64,000 nucleotides of DNA from Corynebacterium pseudopelargi (lineage in GTDB: Bacteria; Actinomycetota; Actinomycetes; Mycobacteriales; Mycobacteriaceae). The stretch covers positions 248,001-312,000 of the forward strand of contig NZ_CP033898.1 of NCBI RefSeq assembly GCF_003814005.1. The letters are read 5' to 3'. A program made the position numbers and the translations under genes. Each line of letters starts with the position of its first letter. Within the stretch, counting starts at the first letter, position 1. This document shows, in pieces, positions 34,033 to 44,056 of this stretch. Under the pieces are notes generated by a model that was given only the letters and a program-made list of their open reading frames with translations, did not search any database and was not told where the DNA came from.

Positions 34033-35322
34033 ATGGCGGCAATCGTAATTGTGGGCGCTCAATGGGGCGACGAAGGCAAAGGCAAGGCCACTGACATTCT
34101 CGGTGGTCGAGTCGACTACGTAGTCAAACCGAACGGCGGCAATAATGCTGGCCACACGGTTGTCGTAGGCGGTGAAAAATACGAGCTCAAGCTGCTGCCC
34201 GCGGGCGTGCTTTCCGAAAACGCAATCCCCGTCCTGGGCAACGGCGTGGTTATCAACCTTGAGGCACTCTTCGAGGAGATCGACGGCCTGGAGGCCCGCG
34301 GCGCCAATGCATCGCGCCTGCGCATCTCTGCTAATGCGCACCTGGTGGCTCCGTATCACCAGATCCTCGACCGCGTCCAGGAGCGCTTCTTGGGCAAGCG
34401 TGCCATCGGCACCACTGGCCGCGGCATCGGCCCCACCTACGCCGACAAAGTTTCGCGCGTGGGTATCCGCGTGCAAGACGTCTTTGACGAGTCCATCCTG
34501 CGCCAGAAGATCGAATCGGCGCTGGATGTGAAAAACCAGATCCTGGTCAAGATGTATAACCGCAAGGCCATCGTGGCTGACGAGATGGTGCAGTACTTCC
34601 TCGGCTACGCCGATCGCCTACGCCCGATGGTGATTGAGTCGGAACTTGAGCTCAACCGCGCATTGGATGAGGGCAAGCACATCCTCATGGAAGGCGGCCA
34701 GGCCACGATGCTCGACGTGGACCACGGCACCTACCCCTTTGTTACTTCTTCTAACCCCACCGCCGGTGGCGCTTGTGTGGGCGCAGGTATTGGGCCTACC
34801 AAGATCACCAGCTCTTTGGGCATTATTAAGGCCTACACCACGCGCGTGGGCGCGGGTCCTTTCCCCACTGAGCTCTTTGATAAGTGGGGTGAGTTCTTGC
34901 AAACCACCGGCGGCGAGGTTGGTGTGAATACTGGCCGTAAGCGTCGTTGTGGTTGGTATGACTCGGTGATCGCCCGTTACGCCTCCCGCGTCAATGGCTT
35001 TACTGATCTCTTCCTAACCAAGCTCGATGTGCTCACCGGCATTGGCGAGATCCCGATTTGTGTGGCCTATGACGTTGATGGCAAGCGCTTCGACGAGATG
35101 CCCACCACCCAATCGGATTTCCACCACGCGGAGCCGATCTACGAGACGATGCCCGCCTGGGAAGAAGACATCACCGGTTGCACCACCTTTGATGAGCTGC
35201 CCGAAAAGGCCCAGGCCTATGTGCGCCGCTTAGAAGAGCTTTCGGGTTGCCGCATCTCTTATATCGGTGTGGGCCCCGGCCGTGACCAGACCATCGTGGT
35301 GCACGACGTGATGGAAAACTAG
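34033..35322 (+). CDS. purA: Adenylosuccinate synthetase
   Basis: 429 residues from ATG 34033, nine bases after the start of AAAGGA; an earlier in-frame ATG at 33982 lies in the divergent promoter and is rejected. Signature [11 protein letters not shown] at the start (GTP loop and catalytic Asp), [24 protein letters not shown], and STGRKR-like [12 protein letters not shown]. It joins IMP and aspartate with GTP to give adenylosuccinate, the first committed step to AMP. Monocistronic by layout; convergent with the ABC exporter (4-bp overlap). Confidence 0.97.
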   Translation: MAAIVIVGAQWGDEGKGKATDILGGRVDYVVKPNGGNNAGHTVVVGGEKYELKLLPAGVLSENAIPVLGNGVVINLEALFEEIDGLEARGANASRLRISANAHLVAPYHQILDRVQERFLGKRAIGTTGRGIGPTYADKVSRVGIRVQDVFDESILRQKIESALDVKNQILVKMYNRKAIVADEMVQYFLGYADRLRPMVIESELELNRALDEGKHILMEGGQATMLDVDHGTYPFVTSSNPTAGGACVGAGIGPTKITSSLGIIKAYTTRVGAGPFPTELFDKWGEFLQTTGGEVGVNTGRKRRCGWYDSVIARYASRVNGFTDLFLTKLDVLTGIGEIPICVAYDVDGKRFDEMPTTQSDFHHAEPIYETMPAWEEDITGCTTFDELPEKAQAYVRRLEELSGCRISYIGVGPGRDQTIVVHDVMEN

Positions 35323-36863
35323 ACCCAGTTGCGCACCTGGGAGTAAATCTCGGGCATGGAGCTATCGGCCTTCTTTGAGGCCGCGTTCGTGCCCACCACA
35401 TAACCCACGGCGCTCATCACCACACTCAGCAGCGCGCCGCCAATGCCAAGCCCAAGGGCATCGTTATTGACGGCGTAGAGCATGAGTGCAAAGCCTGGCC
35501 CAATCAGGGGCACCACGCCAGCTAAGCACACCAGCGAGCCGATGAAGGCGTTGGAGTTTTGCCCCGATCGATCCTTCATCATCGCGGTGCCCGGCTTGGA
35601 GGTGGGGTAGGGGTTATAGGCCGATAGCACCGCGGAGATCATCATCGAGCAAACTACGCCACAGATGACGGTCACGGCGACGACCAGCCATACGGCATCG
35701 AAGGATTCCACCACGCCTAGTGCCAGAAGGTAGCCGGCCGCCAGCAGCATGCTCAGCATCCCAAAGACCATCGTTTCTGCCTTGAGCTGCAGCGATGGCT
35801 TGGTCGGGGTGACCATCACAGTATTATTGGCCGGACCGTTATAGCCGAAAAGATTCGCACCTTGGGTGGGCATCATGATCACCAAATAGGCAGCCACCCA
35901 GTGCATTCCGCCTTCCGATATGACGCCGAAGACAAAAAATCCGGTGATCATAATCAGCATGGTCGTCAGCACGATCACCATGCGAGAGTCGCGTTTGAGG
36001 TAACGAAGCTGGCGCGAAAGCAGCGCGCCGAAGGCAGTAAAGCGCAGGGGAGGAACGAGTAGCTGTGCACTTGAGCTTTTCGACGCCGCGCCCGCGCTCA
36101 CAGAGATCTCACTGAGCTCTCTGCGCAGCCCTTTGAGCAGCAACCACCAGGCGATTGCGAGGTAGGCCAGTGCGAGGAGGGCGCTTAGAAGCGCGAGCAC
36201 TGGATTGCCTTGCACAAGATATTGCGTGGGGGCAACGGCTGCGCCGAAGGGCGTCCATGCCAAGTATTGATCGAGCTTGAGTTGGGTGACATCGCCGTTG
36301 GCGATGACGATGAAGTAGGCGATCAAAAATACGATGACCCCGCCAAGGCCGCGCATTGTCCTTGAGCGTTCGCTGCCGCTGCTGACCAGGGTGCGGATGG
36401 CTGCGGTGCCCACGATGGCGGTGGCAAAAGACACCACAATGCCCAGCACATAGACCACGATGGCAACGCCATTGCCGGCAAGCCCGATGCTTCCGCCGAT
36501 GGCTGTGATGATTGAGCACAATATGGCGACAAAACCGCGGGATTGGATCATCTCTACCGCCACCATCGCCGGGCGGATCCGCCGAGGATCCAGGGGCAGG
36601 GCAATGCACTTTTCCAAGTCGATCTGGTGCTCGGGCGAAGGTGCTGTGTATTGGAACATCCACAGCACCAACACGCCCACGGAAGACACGAGGACCAAGG
36701 GGCTATTTTCGCCAAAGGCCAGCACGAAGGCCAGCCCCACTGCCGCACCCACGGTATAGAGGGGGATAAGGATTACTTGAAAAAGCGTGGTCTTTTGAGC
36801 CTTAATCAGGCGTTTCCATAAGGTGAATTGGGCTGAAAGGAGGGCTTTGATCAACGCAGCCAC
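35319..36863 (-). CDS. ABC exporter membrane subunit (ABC-2-like), 12 or so helices
   Basis: 514 residues, strongly hydrophobic, with about 12 membrane helices and a cytoplasmic N-terminus ([20 protein letters not shown] is the first helix). A polar loop around residues 255-275 separates two halves. No solute-binding protein is near, and the ATPase gene overlaps its start by 13 bp, so an exporter is likely. Substrate unknown; drug, lipid or peptide export are all possible. It ends against purA. Confidence 0.8.
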   Translation of the reverse strand: MAALIKALLSAQFTLWKRLIKAQKTTLFQVILIPLYTVGAAVGLAFVLAFGENSPLVLVSSVGVLVLWMFQYTAPSPEHQIDLEKCIALPLDPRRIRPAMVAVEMIQSRGFVAILCSIITAIGGSIGLAGNGVAIVVYVLGIVVSFATAIVGTAAIRTLVSSGSERSRTMRGLGGVIVFLIAYFIVIANGDVTQLKLDQYLAWTPFGAAVAPTQYLVQGNPVLALLSALLALAYLAIAWWLLLKGLRRELSEISVSAGAASKSSSAQLLVPPLRFTAFGALLSRQLRYLKRDSRMVIVLTTMLIMITGFFVFGVISEGGMHWVAAYLVIMMPTQGANLFGYNGPANNTVMVTPTKPSLQLKAETMVFGMLSMLLAAGYLLALGVVESFDAVWLVVAVTVICGVVCSMMISAVLSAYNPYPTSKPGTAMMKDRSGQNSNAFIGSLVCLAGVVPLIGPGFALMLYAVNNDALGLGIGGALLSVVMSAVGYVVGTNAASKKADSSMPEIYSQVRNWV

Positions 36864-37645
36864 CCCAGGGAAGAATCGTCGAGCTCGCGGGCGCCAATGA
36901 GGTGGATGAAGGTTTCGCTGAGCGATTCACCCATTCGCACCTGATCCAAGGTGCCAGAGGCGCGCACCTGGCCATCGGCAATGATGGCCACATGGCTACA
37001 AAGCCCCTCAATGACTTCCATGACGTGCGAGGACAAGATCACCGTGCGCCCGGCAGCCACGTAGGCGCTGAGCATTTGGCGGATGGTTCGCGCCGAAACG
37101 GGATCCACGGCCTCTAAAGGCTCGTCAAGGATGAGTACTTCGGGCCGGTGCAGCATGGCCCCGGCGAGCAGAATTTTCTTGGTCATGCCGGCGGAGTAGT
37201 CGGCAATATATTTCGGCCCCGCATCTTCAAGGTCTAGGGCCTGTAGAAGCGATTCGCTGCGTTGAGCCACGGTGGCCTCATCCATGGATCGCAGGGCGCC
37301 GAGCAATTGGAGGTATTCGATGCCGCTGAGCCTGTCAAAGGTGGGCAGGTCGTCGGCAAGCAAACCATAGGCCTGCTTGGCTTCTAAGCCCTGGCCTTCC
37401 CACACATTAAGCCCATCGATCCACACGCTGCCGGCGCTGGGCCTAAGCAAACCAGTGGCCATGGTGATGGCGGTGGTTTTGCCGGCGCCGTTGGGGCCGA
37501 CGATGCCATAGAAGCTGCCGCGGGGCACGTCTAAGTTGAGGTTGTTTACGGCAACCTGTTTGCCAAAGTGCTTGCTTAACCCCCGCATTGCCAAGGCAGG
37601 GGCGGTTGGATCTTCTACGATGGGTTCGATGTGAGGGGCATCCAT
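36851..37645 (-). CDS. ABC exporter ATP-binding protein
   Basis: 264 residues from ATG 37645 (a TTG nine bases upstream is weaker). Motifs: Walker A GPNGAGKTTA, Q-loop LLADDLPTF, signature YSAGMTKKI (degenerate LSGGQ, as in CcmA/ABC-2 types), Walker B VLILDEPLEAVD, and H-loop LSSHVMEV. It powers the overlapping downstream membrane subunit. Possible promoter elements upstream are not clear; the phosphoribosyltransferase gene on the same strand ends 19 bp before it, so they may share a transcript. Confidence 0.88.
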   Translation of the reverse strand: MDAPHIEPIVEDPTAPALAMRGLSKHFGKQVAVNNLNLDVPRGSFYGIVGPNGAGKTTAITMATGLLRPSAGSVWIDGLNVWEGQGLEAKQAYGLLADDLPTFDRLSGIEYLQLLGALRSMDEATVAQRSESLLQALDLEDAGPKYIADYSAGMTKKILLAGAMLHRPEVLILDEPLEAVDPVSARTIRQMLSAYVAAGRTVILSSHVMEVIEGLCSHVAIIADGQVRASGTLDQVRMGESLSETFIHLIGARELDDSSLGWLR

Positions 37646-37664
37646 GCAGCCCAAGGTAGTGGAA

Positions 37665-38168
37665 TTACAAAGAAGGCTCTACCGGTGGCTGGTCTGACCA
37701 GGGGAAAACGATCCATTCATCAGTGTGCTTCCACACATAATCCGGGCTGACTACCGAGCGGCTCTTGCCATAGATCACCGCGGAGCGCACTTCCGCGCCA
37801 TGGGATTGCAAGAGTTTGAGCACCAGGTCCAGGGTGCGGCCAGAGTCTGCAACATCGTCTACTACCAGCAGCTTCTTATTGGCAATGGAGTTGGTGTCGA
37901 GCAGCGGTTCCAGTAGCACTGGGTCTGGCAAGGTTTCATGCACGTCCGTGTAGAACTCCACGTTGATGGCGTCGGAAAGCTTCACACCCATGGAGTAGGA
38001 GAGGGCACCGGCAGGCACCAAGCCACCGCGCGCGACGGCTATGATGATGTCTGGGTTAAAGCCCGAGTCGACGATCTGCTGGGCAAGCTCACGGTTGGCT
38101 TTGCCAAAGCCTTCCCAGGTGAGCACTTCTTTATTTTCAAGATCCGAAGAATCTGCGTGGTAAGCCAT
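37665..38168 (-). CDS. Phosphoribosyltransferase (purine salvage type)
   Basis: 167 residues. It has the PRPP-binding motif KLLVVDDVADSGRTL (about residues 98-112) and an N-terminal IIAVARGGLVPAG loop typical of xanthine/guanine/hypoxanthine phosphoribosyltransferases. It probably makes nucleotides from free purine bases and PRPP; the exact base is not certain. A -10-like TAGAGT six bases before the ATG suggests a leaderless mRNA. Divergent from purT with 55 bp between them, so two purine genes share this region. Confidence 0.83.
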   Translation of the reverse strand: MAYHADSSDLENKEVLTWEGFGKANRELAQQIVDSGFNPDIIIAVARGGLVPAGALSYSMGVKLSDAINVEFYTDVHETLPDPVLLEPLLDTNSIANKKLLVVDDVADSGRTLDLVLKLLQSHGAEVRSAVIYGKSRSVVSPDYVWKHTDEWIVFPWSDQPPVEPSL

Positions 38169-38211
38169 GTATAAACTCTAGCGCGGTGGGCAGATTTTCC
38201 CCACTAGCTTG

Positions 38212-38217
38212 TACCCT
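38212..38217 (+). promoter_or_regulatory. -10 element of leaderless purT promoter
   Basis: TACCCT lies 6 nt before ATG 38224, with no ribosome site; on the other strand TAGAGT serves the divergent phosphoribosyltransferase gene. Confidence 0.5.
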
Positions 38218-38223
38218 AGAGCT

Positions 38224-39342
38224 ATGTTCACCCCTGCGTTTATCTCTACGCCCGCAAGCAGCGACCCAACCAAGGTGCTGATCTTGGGAGCCTGCGAATT
38301 AGGCCATAACCTCGCACGAGCGTTTTCCGGCCTGGGCGTAGAGGTGGAACTTCTTGGAGAAGCCACCCTGCCCCAAGAACACGAGCATCTGCTCGAGATC
38401 GTCCGAGAGATCCGCCCCGATATTGTGGTGCCAGCCAGCGACCGGGTATCGGTGGCAGCATTGCAGCGCATCGAAGCAGAGTATCCAGGCAGCGTTGCAC
38501 CGAGCTCGCGTGCCATCGAGGCGGCCTATAACCGTGAGGTCATGCGCAGCATTGCGTGCGAAGAATTGGGTCTACCCACCTCAAAATTTGCTTTTGCCGA
38601 TACGCTCGAAGCATTCGCCCAAGCCACCGAAGATTTGGGCTTTCCCTGCGTGGCTAAGCCGGTGGAAAACACTGGTGGCGGCACCACCTTCGTGCTGCGT
38701 GACCAACGCGATGTGGGCGCTGCCTGGAAGCACCTCAAAGGCCAGCGTGCGATTATTGAGCGCTTTGTGGAATTCGATGCCGCGGTGCTCATGCTGGCCA
38801 TTCGCTCCATTAACCCCGCCGATGGCAAACTTGCCACCTGGTTTTGCGAGCCGATTGCGCAGCAACATGAACACGGCGAGCTCCTAGGCTCCGTGCAGCC
38901 GCTGCATCTGCCAGAGCGGGCCTTAGATAATGCCCGCAGCGTCACCGCCCGCATTAGTAATGCCATTGGCGGCCGAGGCTTATTTGCCGTGGAATTGTTC
39001 TTGGTGGGCGAGGATATTTATTTCTCAGGCGTCTCGCCGCGCCCGATGCCAAGCGGTACCGTCACCCGCGTCAGCCAGCGTTTTTCCCAATCCGAGCTGC
39101 ATGCGCGCGCGATCCTCGGTTTGCCTATCGACGCCACGCTGATCAGCCCAGGCGCCTGCGCCTTTAGCAGTCACGTGCCCGCTGATATTCCGCGCGAACA
39201 ATTCGCCCAGGCGCTGAGCACGCCCGAATCCGATATTCACTTCAGCACCGATGGTGGCACGGTGGCGATGGCCACGGCCGATGATATCCATCAGGCATGG
39301 GAGCGTGCGATTAAGGTGCGCGAGATTCTGCTTAATCACTAA
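38224..39342 (+). CDS. purT: Formate-dependent phosphoribosylglycinamide formyltransferase 2
   Basis: 372 residues from ATG 38224 (leaderless; GTG/ATG codons farther up would start before the promoter). ATP-grasp enzyme: KVLILGACELGHNLA (N-terminal domain), FPCVAKPVENTGGGTTF (ATP loop), IIERFVEFDAAVLML, and SPRPMPSGTVTRVSQ near the metal site. It formylates GAR with formate and ATP in purine synthesis, an alternative to PurN. It is slightly shorter than E. coli PurT (392). It overlaps the convergent acetyltransferase by 11 bp. Confidence 0.92.
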   Translation: MFTPAFISTPASSDPTKVLILGACELGHNLARAFSGLGVEVELLGEATLPQEHEHLLEIVREIRPDIVVPASDRVSVAALQRIEAEYPGSVAPSSRAIEAAYNREVMRSIACEELGLPTSKFAFADTLEAFAQATEDLGFPCVAKPVENTGGGTTFVLRDQRDVGAAWKHLKGQRAIIERFVEFDAAVLMLAIRSINPADGKLATWFCEPIAQQHEHGELLGSVQPLHLPERALDNARSVTARISNAIGGRGLFAVELFLVGEDIYFSGVSPRPMPSGTVTRVSQRFSQSELHARAILGLPIDATLISPGACAFSSHVPADIPREQFAQALSTPESDIHFSTDGGTVAMATADDIHQAWERAIKVREILLNH

Positions 39343-39826
39343 ACATTGCGGCCAGCTTGCGTTCGCTGAGCAGCATTGGCACATGGGCCATGCCGGCGTC
39401 GTCGAAAAGCTCACCACATTGCTCAAAACCAAATTGCTCATAATAGCCTTTGAGCGGTTCTTGGGCTGCGATCCATACGGCGCGCATGGGTTCGCGCTCG
39501 AAGGCGAGGCGAAGCGCATTGATCATCAGTTCAGCGCCAAAGCCGGTGCCGCGATGAGAGGGCTTGAGTACGAACCGGCCCAGCTTGGTCACTTCGCGGC
39601 CATCGACTTGATCCGGAAAGACGCGCGCGGTGCCCAGGATTTGATTGGGCTGGCCGGTTTCGAAGGCTCGCACGTGCAAGGTGGTGCTCAGGGGATCGAT
39701 GTGGTCGATCTCCTCATAGGGGCATTGTTGTTCCACCACAAAGACGTCGGTGCGCAGCTTATACAGCTCGTGGAGCTCGCGGGGGCTGAGCTCGGAGATA
39801 TTGGAAACGGCAAAGATAAACGACAT
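39332..39826 (-). CDS. GNAT N-acetyltransferase, ElaA-like
   Basis: 164 residues from ATG 39826, preceded eight bases upstream by a TAAGGT -10 (leaderless). The frame could extend to 39865 but without promoter or ribosome-site support. ElaA-type GNAT: LHELYKLRTDVFVVEQQCPY at the start, then the acetyl-CoA loop LKPSHRGTGFGAELM, and YYEQFGF near the end. The acyl acceptor is unknown. Convergent with purT. Confidence 0.83.
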   Translation of the reverse strand: MSFIFAVSNISELSPRELHELYKLRTDVFVVEQQCPYEEIDHIDPLSTTLHVRAFETGQPNQILGTARVFPDQVDGREVTKLGRFVLKPSHRGTGFGAELMINALRLAFEREPMRAVWIAAQEPLKGYYEQFGFEQCGELFDDAGMAHVPMLLSERKLAAMFSD

Positions 39827-39859
39827 GAGCAGACACCTTAGCCACAGAAACAGACAAAA

Positions 39860-39900
39860 CCCCAAATTAAACGGGCAAAGTGTGACCGAATAATTTGGGG
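39860..39900 (-). terminator. Terminator after fprA (minus strand)
   Basis: CCCCAAATTA (39860-39869) and TAATTTGGGG (39891-39900) form a 10-bp stem. Reading the minus strand, it is followed by TTTTG. It lies just upstream of the acetyltransferase start. Confidence 0.7.
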
Positions 39901-39916
39901 AGGCCTGCTCTGTGGC

Positions 39917-41269
39917 CTAGTTCATACGAGCGTGCTTAACCATCTCGTCCCATTCGACGATTTTTTTGCGTTCGCGTCCTTCTTGTTGGCCGAGGGTGCG
40001 TTCTTGTTGGTCGAGTTGGTACCAGCCGTCCCAGGTGGTGATGGGGATGTTGTTGGTGCTCAGGTGGTTGATGATGGCTTGGGGGTCGCGGTTGGGTGCT
40101 GGGGTGAGGTGGCCTTGGTTCCAGTCGTTTAGCAATGCGGTGGTGGTTTCTTTGGCGTCGGATTTGGTGTTGCCGATTAAGCCTACGGGGCCGCGCTTGA
40201 TCCAGCCGGTGGCGTAGAGGGCTGGGATGGGTTCGCCATCGGTGGTGGTGACGTGGGCGCCGTCGTTGGGGATGGTGTGGGTGGTGGTGTCGAAGGGCAC
40301 GCCGGTAATGGGGGTGGAGCGGTAGCCGACGGCGCGGTAGACGGCTTGGACGTCCCAGTCGGTGGTGGTGCCGGTGGCCTGGACGTTGCCGGTGCCGTCG
40401 AGTTGGGTGCGTTCGGTGCGCAGTCCGGTGACGTGTCCGTTGGTGCCGAGGATTTCGGTGGGGGATTCGAAAAAGTGGATGAACAGTTTGTGGGGTGCGC
40501 CTTTGGGTTCGCGCATGGCGTAGGCCTCTAAGGTTTGGCAGACGAGGTCTTGGGATTTGGATTCGTGGCGGGTGGTAATCGAGGCGTCGTCGTAGTCGAT
40601 GTCTTCGGGGTTGACGATGACTTCGATGGTGTCGGAGTGGTCGAGTTCTTTGAGTTCGAGTGGGGTGAATTTGGCTTGGGCTGGGCCGCGTCGGCCGAAG
40701 ACGTGGATTTCTTTGGCCTGGTTTTGTTTGAGGGTGTGGTAGACGTTGTCGGGGATTTCGGTGGTGTGGAGTTCGTCGGCGGTTTTGGCAAGGATGCGTG
40801 CGACATCTAATGCGACGTTGCCGACACCGATGACGGCAACGCGTTCGGCGCTTAGGTCCCAGGTGCGTTGGAAGTCGGGGTTGCCGTCGTAGAAGCCGAC
40901 GAATTCGCCGGCGCCGTAGGAGCCTTCTAGGTCGGTGCCGGGGATGTTAAGGTCGCGGTCATCGGTGGCGCCGGTGGCGAAGATGATGGCGTCGTAGTAT
41001 TCGCGGAGTTGATCGATGGTGATGTCGTTGCCGACGTCGACGTTGCCGATGAGGCGGATCTGTGGTTTGTCGAGGATGTTGTGCAGGCTGGTGATGATGC
41101 CTTTGATGCGTGGGTGGTCTGGTGCGACGCCGTAGCGGATTAGGCCGAAGGGTGTTGGCATGCGTTCGATGAGGTCGATGGTGACGTCTTGGCCGGATTT
41201 GATTAACAGGTCCGAGGCGTAGATCCCGGCGGGCCCGGCACCAACAACAGCAACACGCAATGTAGACAC
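39917..41269 (-). CDS. fprA: Ferredoxin/adrenodoxin-type NADP+ reductase (FprA-like)
   Basis: 450 residues from GTG 41269, with GAAGGA upstream. FAD motif VAVVGAGPAGIYASDLL at residues 6-22, MPTPFGLIRYGVAPDHP, NADPH motif VAVIGVGNVALDVARIL, and GWIKRGPVGLIGNTKSDA near the C-terminus, all typical of adrenodoxin-reductase-like FNRs such as mycobacterial FprA. It passes electrons from NADPH to ferredoxin. Codon use is odd: nearly all codons end in C or A and the coding strand is very A+C rich, unlike the flanking genes. Monocistronic, with its own terminator. Confidence 0.92.
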   Translation of the reverse strand: MSTLRVAVVGAGPAGIYASDLLIKSGQDVTIDLIERMPTPFGLIRYGVAPDHPRIKGIITSLHNILDKPQIRLIGNVDVGNDITIDQLREYYDAIIFATGATDDRDLNIPGTDLEGSYGAGEFVGFYDGNPDFQRTWDLSAERVAVIGVGNVALDVARILAKTADELHTTEIPDNVYHTLKQNQAKEIHVFGRRGPAQAKFTPLELKELDHSDTIEVIVNPEDIDYDDASITTRHESKSQDLVCQTLEAYAMREPKGAPHKLFIHFFESPTEILGTNGHVTGLRTERTQLDGTGNVQATGTTTDWDVQAVYRAVGYRSTPITGVPFDTTTHTIPNDGAHVTTTDGEPIPALYATGWIKRGPVGLIGNTKSDAKETTTALLNDWNQGHLTPAPNRDPQAIINHLSTNNIPITTWDGWYQLDQQERTLGQQEGRERKKIVEWDEMVKHARMN

Positions 41270-41374
41270 AGATCTTCCTTCTCAGTAGTTAATAGTTTTG
41301 CTTAGTCTACGCGCTGGTATTGCTAGGAATCTAGCCGGGGTCGCACCCTTTCTTACGATAAAACCCGTGGTTGT

Positions 41375-41393
41375 CGCATCACGCTGTGATGCG
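41375..41393. promoter_or_regulatory. Perfect 8-bp-arm palindrome upstream of pta
   Basis: CGCATCAC-GCT-GTGATGCG, about 70 bp before the pta start, in the region between divergent fprA and pta. It looks like an operator; the regulator is unknown. It does not fit the GlxR consensus TGTGA-N6-TCACA. Confidence 0.5.
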
Positions 41394-41464
41394 GGGCTCA
41401 AAGCTGTAAGCTGTGTGGTTGATGCCATGCGGTGCACCATGCCGCGATGAATGAAAGGATGCCC

Positions 41465-42856
41465 GTGACTGATTATCAGCCCACCTCCGTGCTGCTTACC
41501 CGCGCCGGCCGGAATTTTGACTCCTTTAACCTCGACGCTTTCGCAGATCAGCTCGGTTTGCAGGTGCGCGAGCTGATTCAAGATACCCCCGAGCTTGGCG
41601 CGATCCTTGCCCAGGATCCCCTCGCCGCCGGTGAAGTGCTCCTGGTCGGCTCCGGCAACGTCGATTTCGATGCCAAAGCAGCCTCGGCGCTGGGCGTTCC
41701 GCTCCTTTTGCTTATCGACGCCCCCGGTGTGCACATCGACCTCGCCCAACAGGAAGCAGCCGCACTGGAAGCTACCCTGGCGGCCACCTTCAGCGCAGAA
41801 GAAGCCATTAGCGCCGAAGGTATTCAAAGGATCCGCAGCGCAATTGCCTCCGCCGATGCGCGCCAGGTAATGAGCGCCCCCGTATTTGAGCACTGGCTTC
41901 TAGATAAAGCCCGCCAGCAACCCGCCCACATCGTCTTGCCCGAAGGTGACGATGATCGCATCCTCGAAGCCGCTCACCTGCTGCTTGAGCAAAAGGTTTG
42001 CGAGCTCACCATCTTGGGTGACCCCGATGCCATTCAGCGCCGCGCCGAAGAGCTTGGCTTTAACCTCAGCGAGGCTCATTTCCGCGATCCTGAGAATGAT
42101 CCCCAGTCCGAGGAATTCGCCCAAGAATTTGCAGAATTGCGTAAGTCGAAGGGCGTCACCATCGAGCAGGCGCGCGAGACCATGAAAGACATCTCCTACT
42201 ACGCCACGATGATGATTTATAAAGGCCTCGCCGATGGCATGGTCTCTGGTGCCGCGCACACCACCGCGCACACCATTAAGCCTTCCTTCCAAATCATCAA
42301 AACCTCGCCCGGCACCTCCGTCGTTTCTTCCATCTTCCTCATGGTGATGCGTGATCGACTCTGGGCCTTTGGTGATTGTGCCGTCAACCCAAACCCCACC
42401 GCCGAGCAGCTTGCAGAAATCGCCGTGGTTTCCGCACGCACCGCAGCGCAGTTCGGCATCGATCCCCGCGTGGCCATGCTCAGCTACTCCACCGGAACCT
42501 CAGGTTCTGGACCCGATGTGGACCGTGCGGCCCAGGCCGTGGAAAAGGCCCGTGAGCTGGATCCGCAGGTCAAGATCGACGGCCCCTTGCAGTTCGACGC
42601 CGCCTGCGACCTGTCGGTGGCAAAGAAGAAGATGCCCGATTCTGAGGTGGCAGGTCAGGCGAATGTGTTTATCTTCCCCGACCTCGAAGCGGGTAATATT
42701 GGCTACAAAACAGCGCAGCGCACCGGCCACGCACTCGCCGTGGGCCCGATTTTGCAGGGTCTGAACAAGCCTGTGAATGACCTCTCGCGCGGCGCCACCG
42801 TGCCCGACATTGTCAACACCGTGGCAATTACCGCCATTCAGGCAGGAGGAAAGTAA
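41465..42856 (+). CDS. pta: Phosphate acetyltransferase
   Basis: 463 residues from GTG 41465, placed six bases after GAAAGG (an ATG at 41459 and a GTG at 41432 are less likely). The N-terminal ~130 residues form the DRTGG-less extension seen in corynebacteria; the C-terminal PTA_PTB domain starts about 140 (HIVLPEGDDDRILEAAH) and has GLADGMVSGAAHTTAHTIK, LSYSTGTSGSGPD and NVFIFPDLEAGNIGYK. It interconverts acetyl-CoA and acetyl phosphate. Its stop abuts the ackA ATG, forming the pta-ackA acetate operon. Confidence 0.96.
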   Translation: MTDYQPTSVLLTRAGRNFDSFNLDAFADQLGLQVRELIQDTPELGAILAQDPLAAGEVLLVGSGNVDFDAKAASALGVPLLLLIDAPGVHIDLAQQEAAALEATLAATFSAEEAISAEGIQRIRSAIASADARQVMSAPVFEHWLLDKARQQPAHIVLPEGDDDRILEAAHLLLEQKVCELTILGDPDAIQRRAEELGFNLSEAHFRDPENDPQSEEFAQEFAELRKSKGVTIEQARETMKDISYYATMMIYKGLADGMVSGAAHTTAHTIKPSFQIIKTSPGTSVVSSIFLMVMRDRLWAFGDCAVNPNPTAEQLAEIAVVSARTAAQFGIDPRVAMLSYSTGTSGSGPDVDRAAQAVEKARELDPQVKIDGPLQFDAACDLSVAKKKMPDSEVAGQANVFIFPDLEAGNIGYKTAQRTGHALAVGPILQGLNKPVNDLSRGATVPDIVNTVAITAIQAGGK

Positions 42857-44056
42857 ATGTCTTTGGTTCTCGTCTTAAACTCTGGTTCTTCCTCCATCAA
42901 ATTCCAGTTGGTTGATCCAACCCAGCACGCCACCGATGAGCCCTTCGCCTCTGGTTTGGTCGAGCAGATTGGCGAGCCCAAAGGCAAGGTGACCCTCAAG
43001 CACGCCGGCGAAAAGCACGAGGTAGAAGCACCCATTCCCGATCACTCTGCTGGCCTTGCGCTCGCCTTTGAGCTGATGAATGAGCACAAGTGCGGTCCGC
43101 GTGATGCAGACATCGTTGCTGTGGGGCACCGCGTAGTTCACGGCGGCATCCTCTTTTCCTCACCGCAGGTGATCACCGACGAAATCGTCGACATGGTGCG
43201 CGACCTCATTCCGCTTGCTCCGCTGCATAACCCGGCCAATATCGACGGCATTGAGGTTGCCCGCGAAATCCTGCCGGATGTGCCGCACGTTGCCGTCTTC
43301 GATACCGGCTTCTTCCACTCCATGCCACCGGCCGCTGCGCTGTATGCCATCGAGGCTGAAACCGCCGTGGAGCATGGCGTGCGCCGCTATGGCTTCCACG
43401 GCACCAGCCACGAGTATGTATCCAAGAAGGTAGCGGAGCTGCTGGATCTGCCCGCCGAGGCGATCAACCAGATCACGCTGCACTTGGGCAATGGCGCCTC
43501 CTGTGCCGCTATCCGCGGTGGTCAGGCCATTGATACCTCCATGGGTATGACGCCCCTTGCTGGCCTGGTAATGGGTACTCGATCGGGTGATATTGACCCG
43601 GGTATCGTCTTCCACCTATACCGCACCGCGGGCATGAGCATCGATGAGATTGACCAGATGCTGAATAAGCGCTCGGGTGTGAAGGGGCTTTCGGGTGTGA
43701 ATGACTTCCGCGAGCTGCGCAAGATGATTGAGGATGAAAACCAGGACGCATGGTTGGCCTACAACATCTACATCCACCAGCTACGCCGCTATATCGGTTC
43801 TTATATGATCGCCCTCGGTCGCGTGAATGCCATTACCTTTACCGCTGGCGTTGGCGAAAATGACGTAGACGTGCGCGCAGATGCCCTGGCCCACTTGGAA
43901 GGCTTTGGCATCAAGATTGACCCTGAGCGCAATGCTCAGCCCAACACTGGCCCGCGCGAGATCTCTACGGATGATTCCGCCATTAAGGTCTTTGTGGTTC
44001 CTACGAATGAGGAGCTGGCTATCGCTCGCTACGCCCAGGAGCTTGCCTGCAAGTAG
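42857..44056 (+). CDS. ackA: Acetate kinase
   Basis: 399 residues, standard length. N-terminal [15 protein letters not shown], then [36 protein letters not shown], and [13 protein letters not shown] (ASKHA-fold phosphate and adenosine motifs). It phosphorylates acetate with ATP, or makes ATP from acetyl phosphate. The ribosome site AGGAGGAAAG lies within the end of pta and the start directly follows the pta stop. It overlaps the convergent DCC gene at its end by 38 bp. Confidence 0.97.
   Translation: MSLVLVLNSGSSSIKFQLVDPTQHATDEPFASGLVEQIGEPKGKVTLKHAGEKHEVEAPIPDHSAGLALAFELMNEHKCGPRDADIVAVGHRVVHGGILFSSPQVITDEIVDMVRDLIPLAPLHNPANIDGIEVAREILPDVPHVAVFDTGFFHSMPPAAALYAIEAETAVEHGVRRYGFHGTSHEYVSKKVAELLDLPAEAINQITLHLGNGASCAAIRGGQAIDTSMGMTPLAGLVMGTRSGDIDPGIVFHLYRTAGMSIDEIDQMLNKRSGVKGLSGVNDFRELRKMIEDENQDAWLAYNIYIHQLRRYIGSYMIALGRVNAITFTAGVGENDVDVRADALAHLEGFGIKIDPERNAQPNTGPREISTDDSAIKVFVVPTNEELAIARYAQELACK

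Noticed and set aside
40253..40810. Gly/Val/Asp-rich plus-strand frames over fprA
   Set aside because: They result from the G/T-rich complement of a skewed gene and are low complexity.
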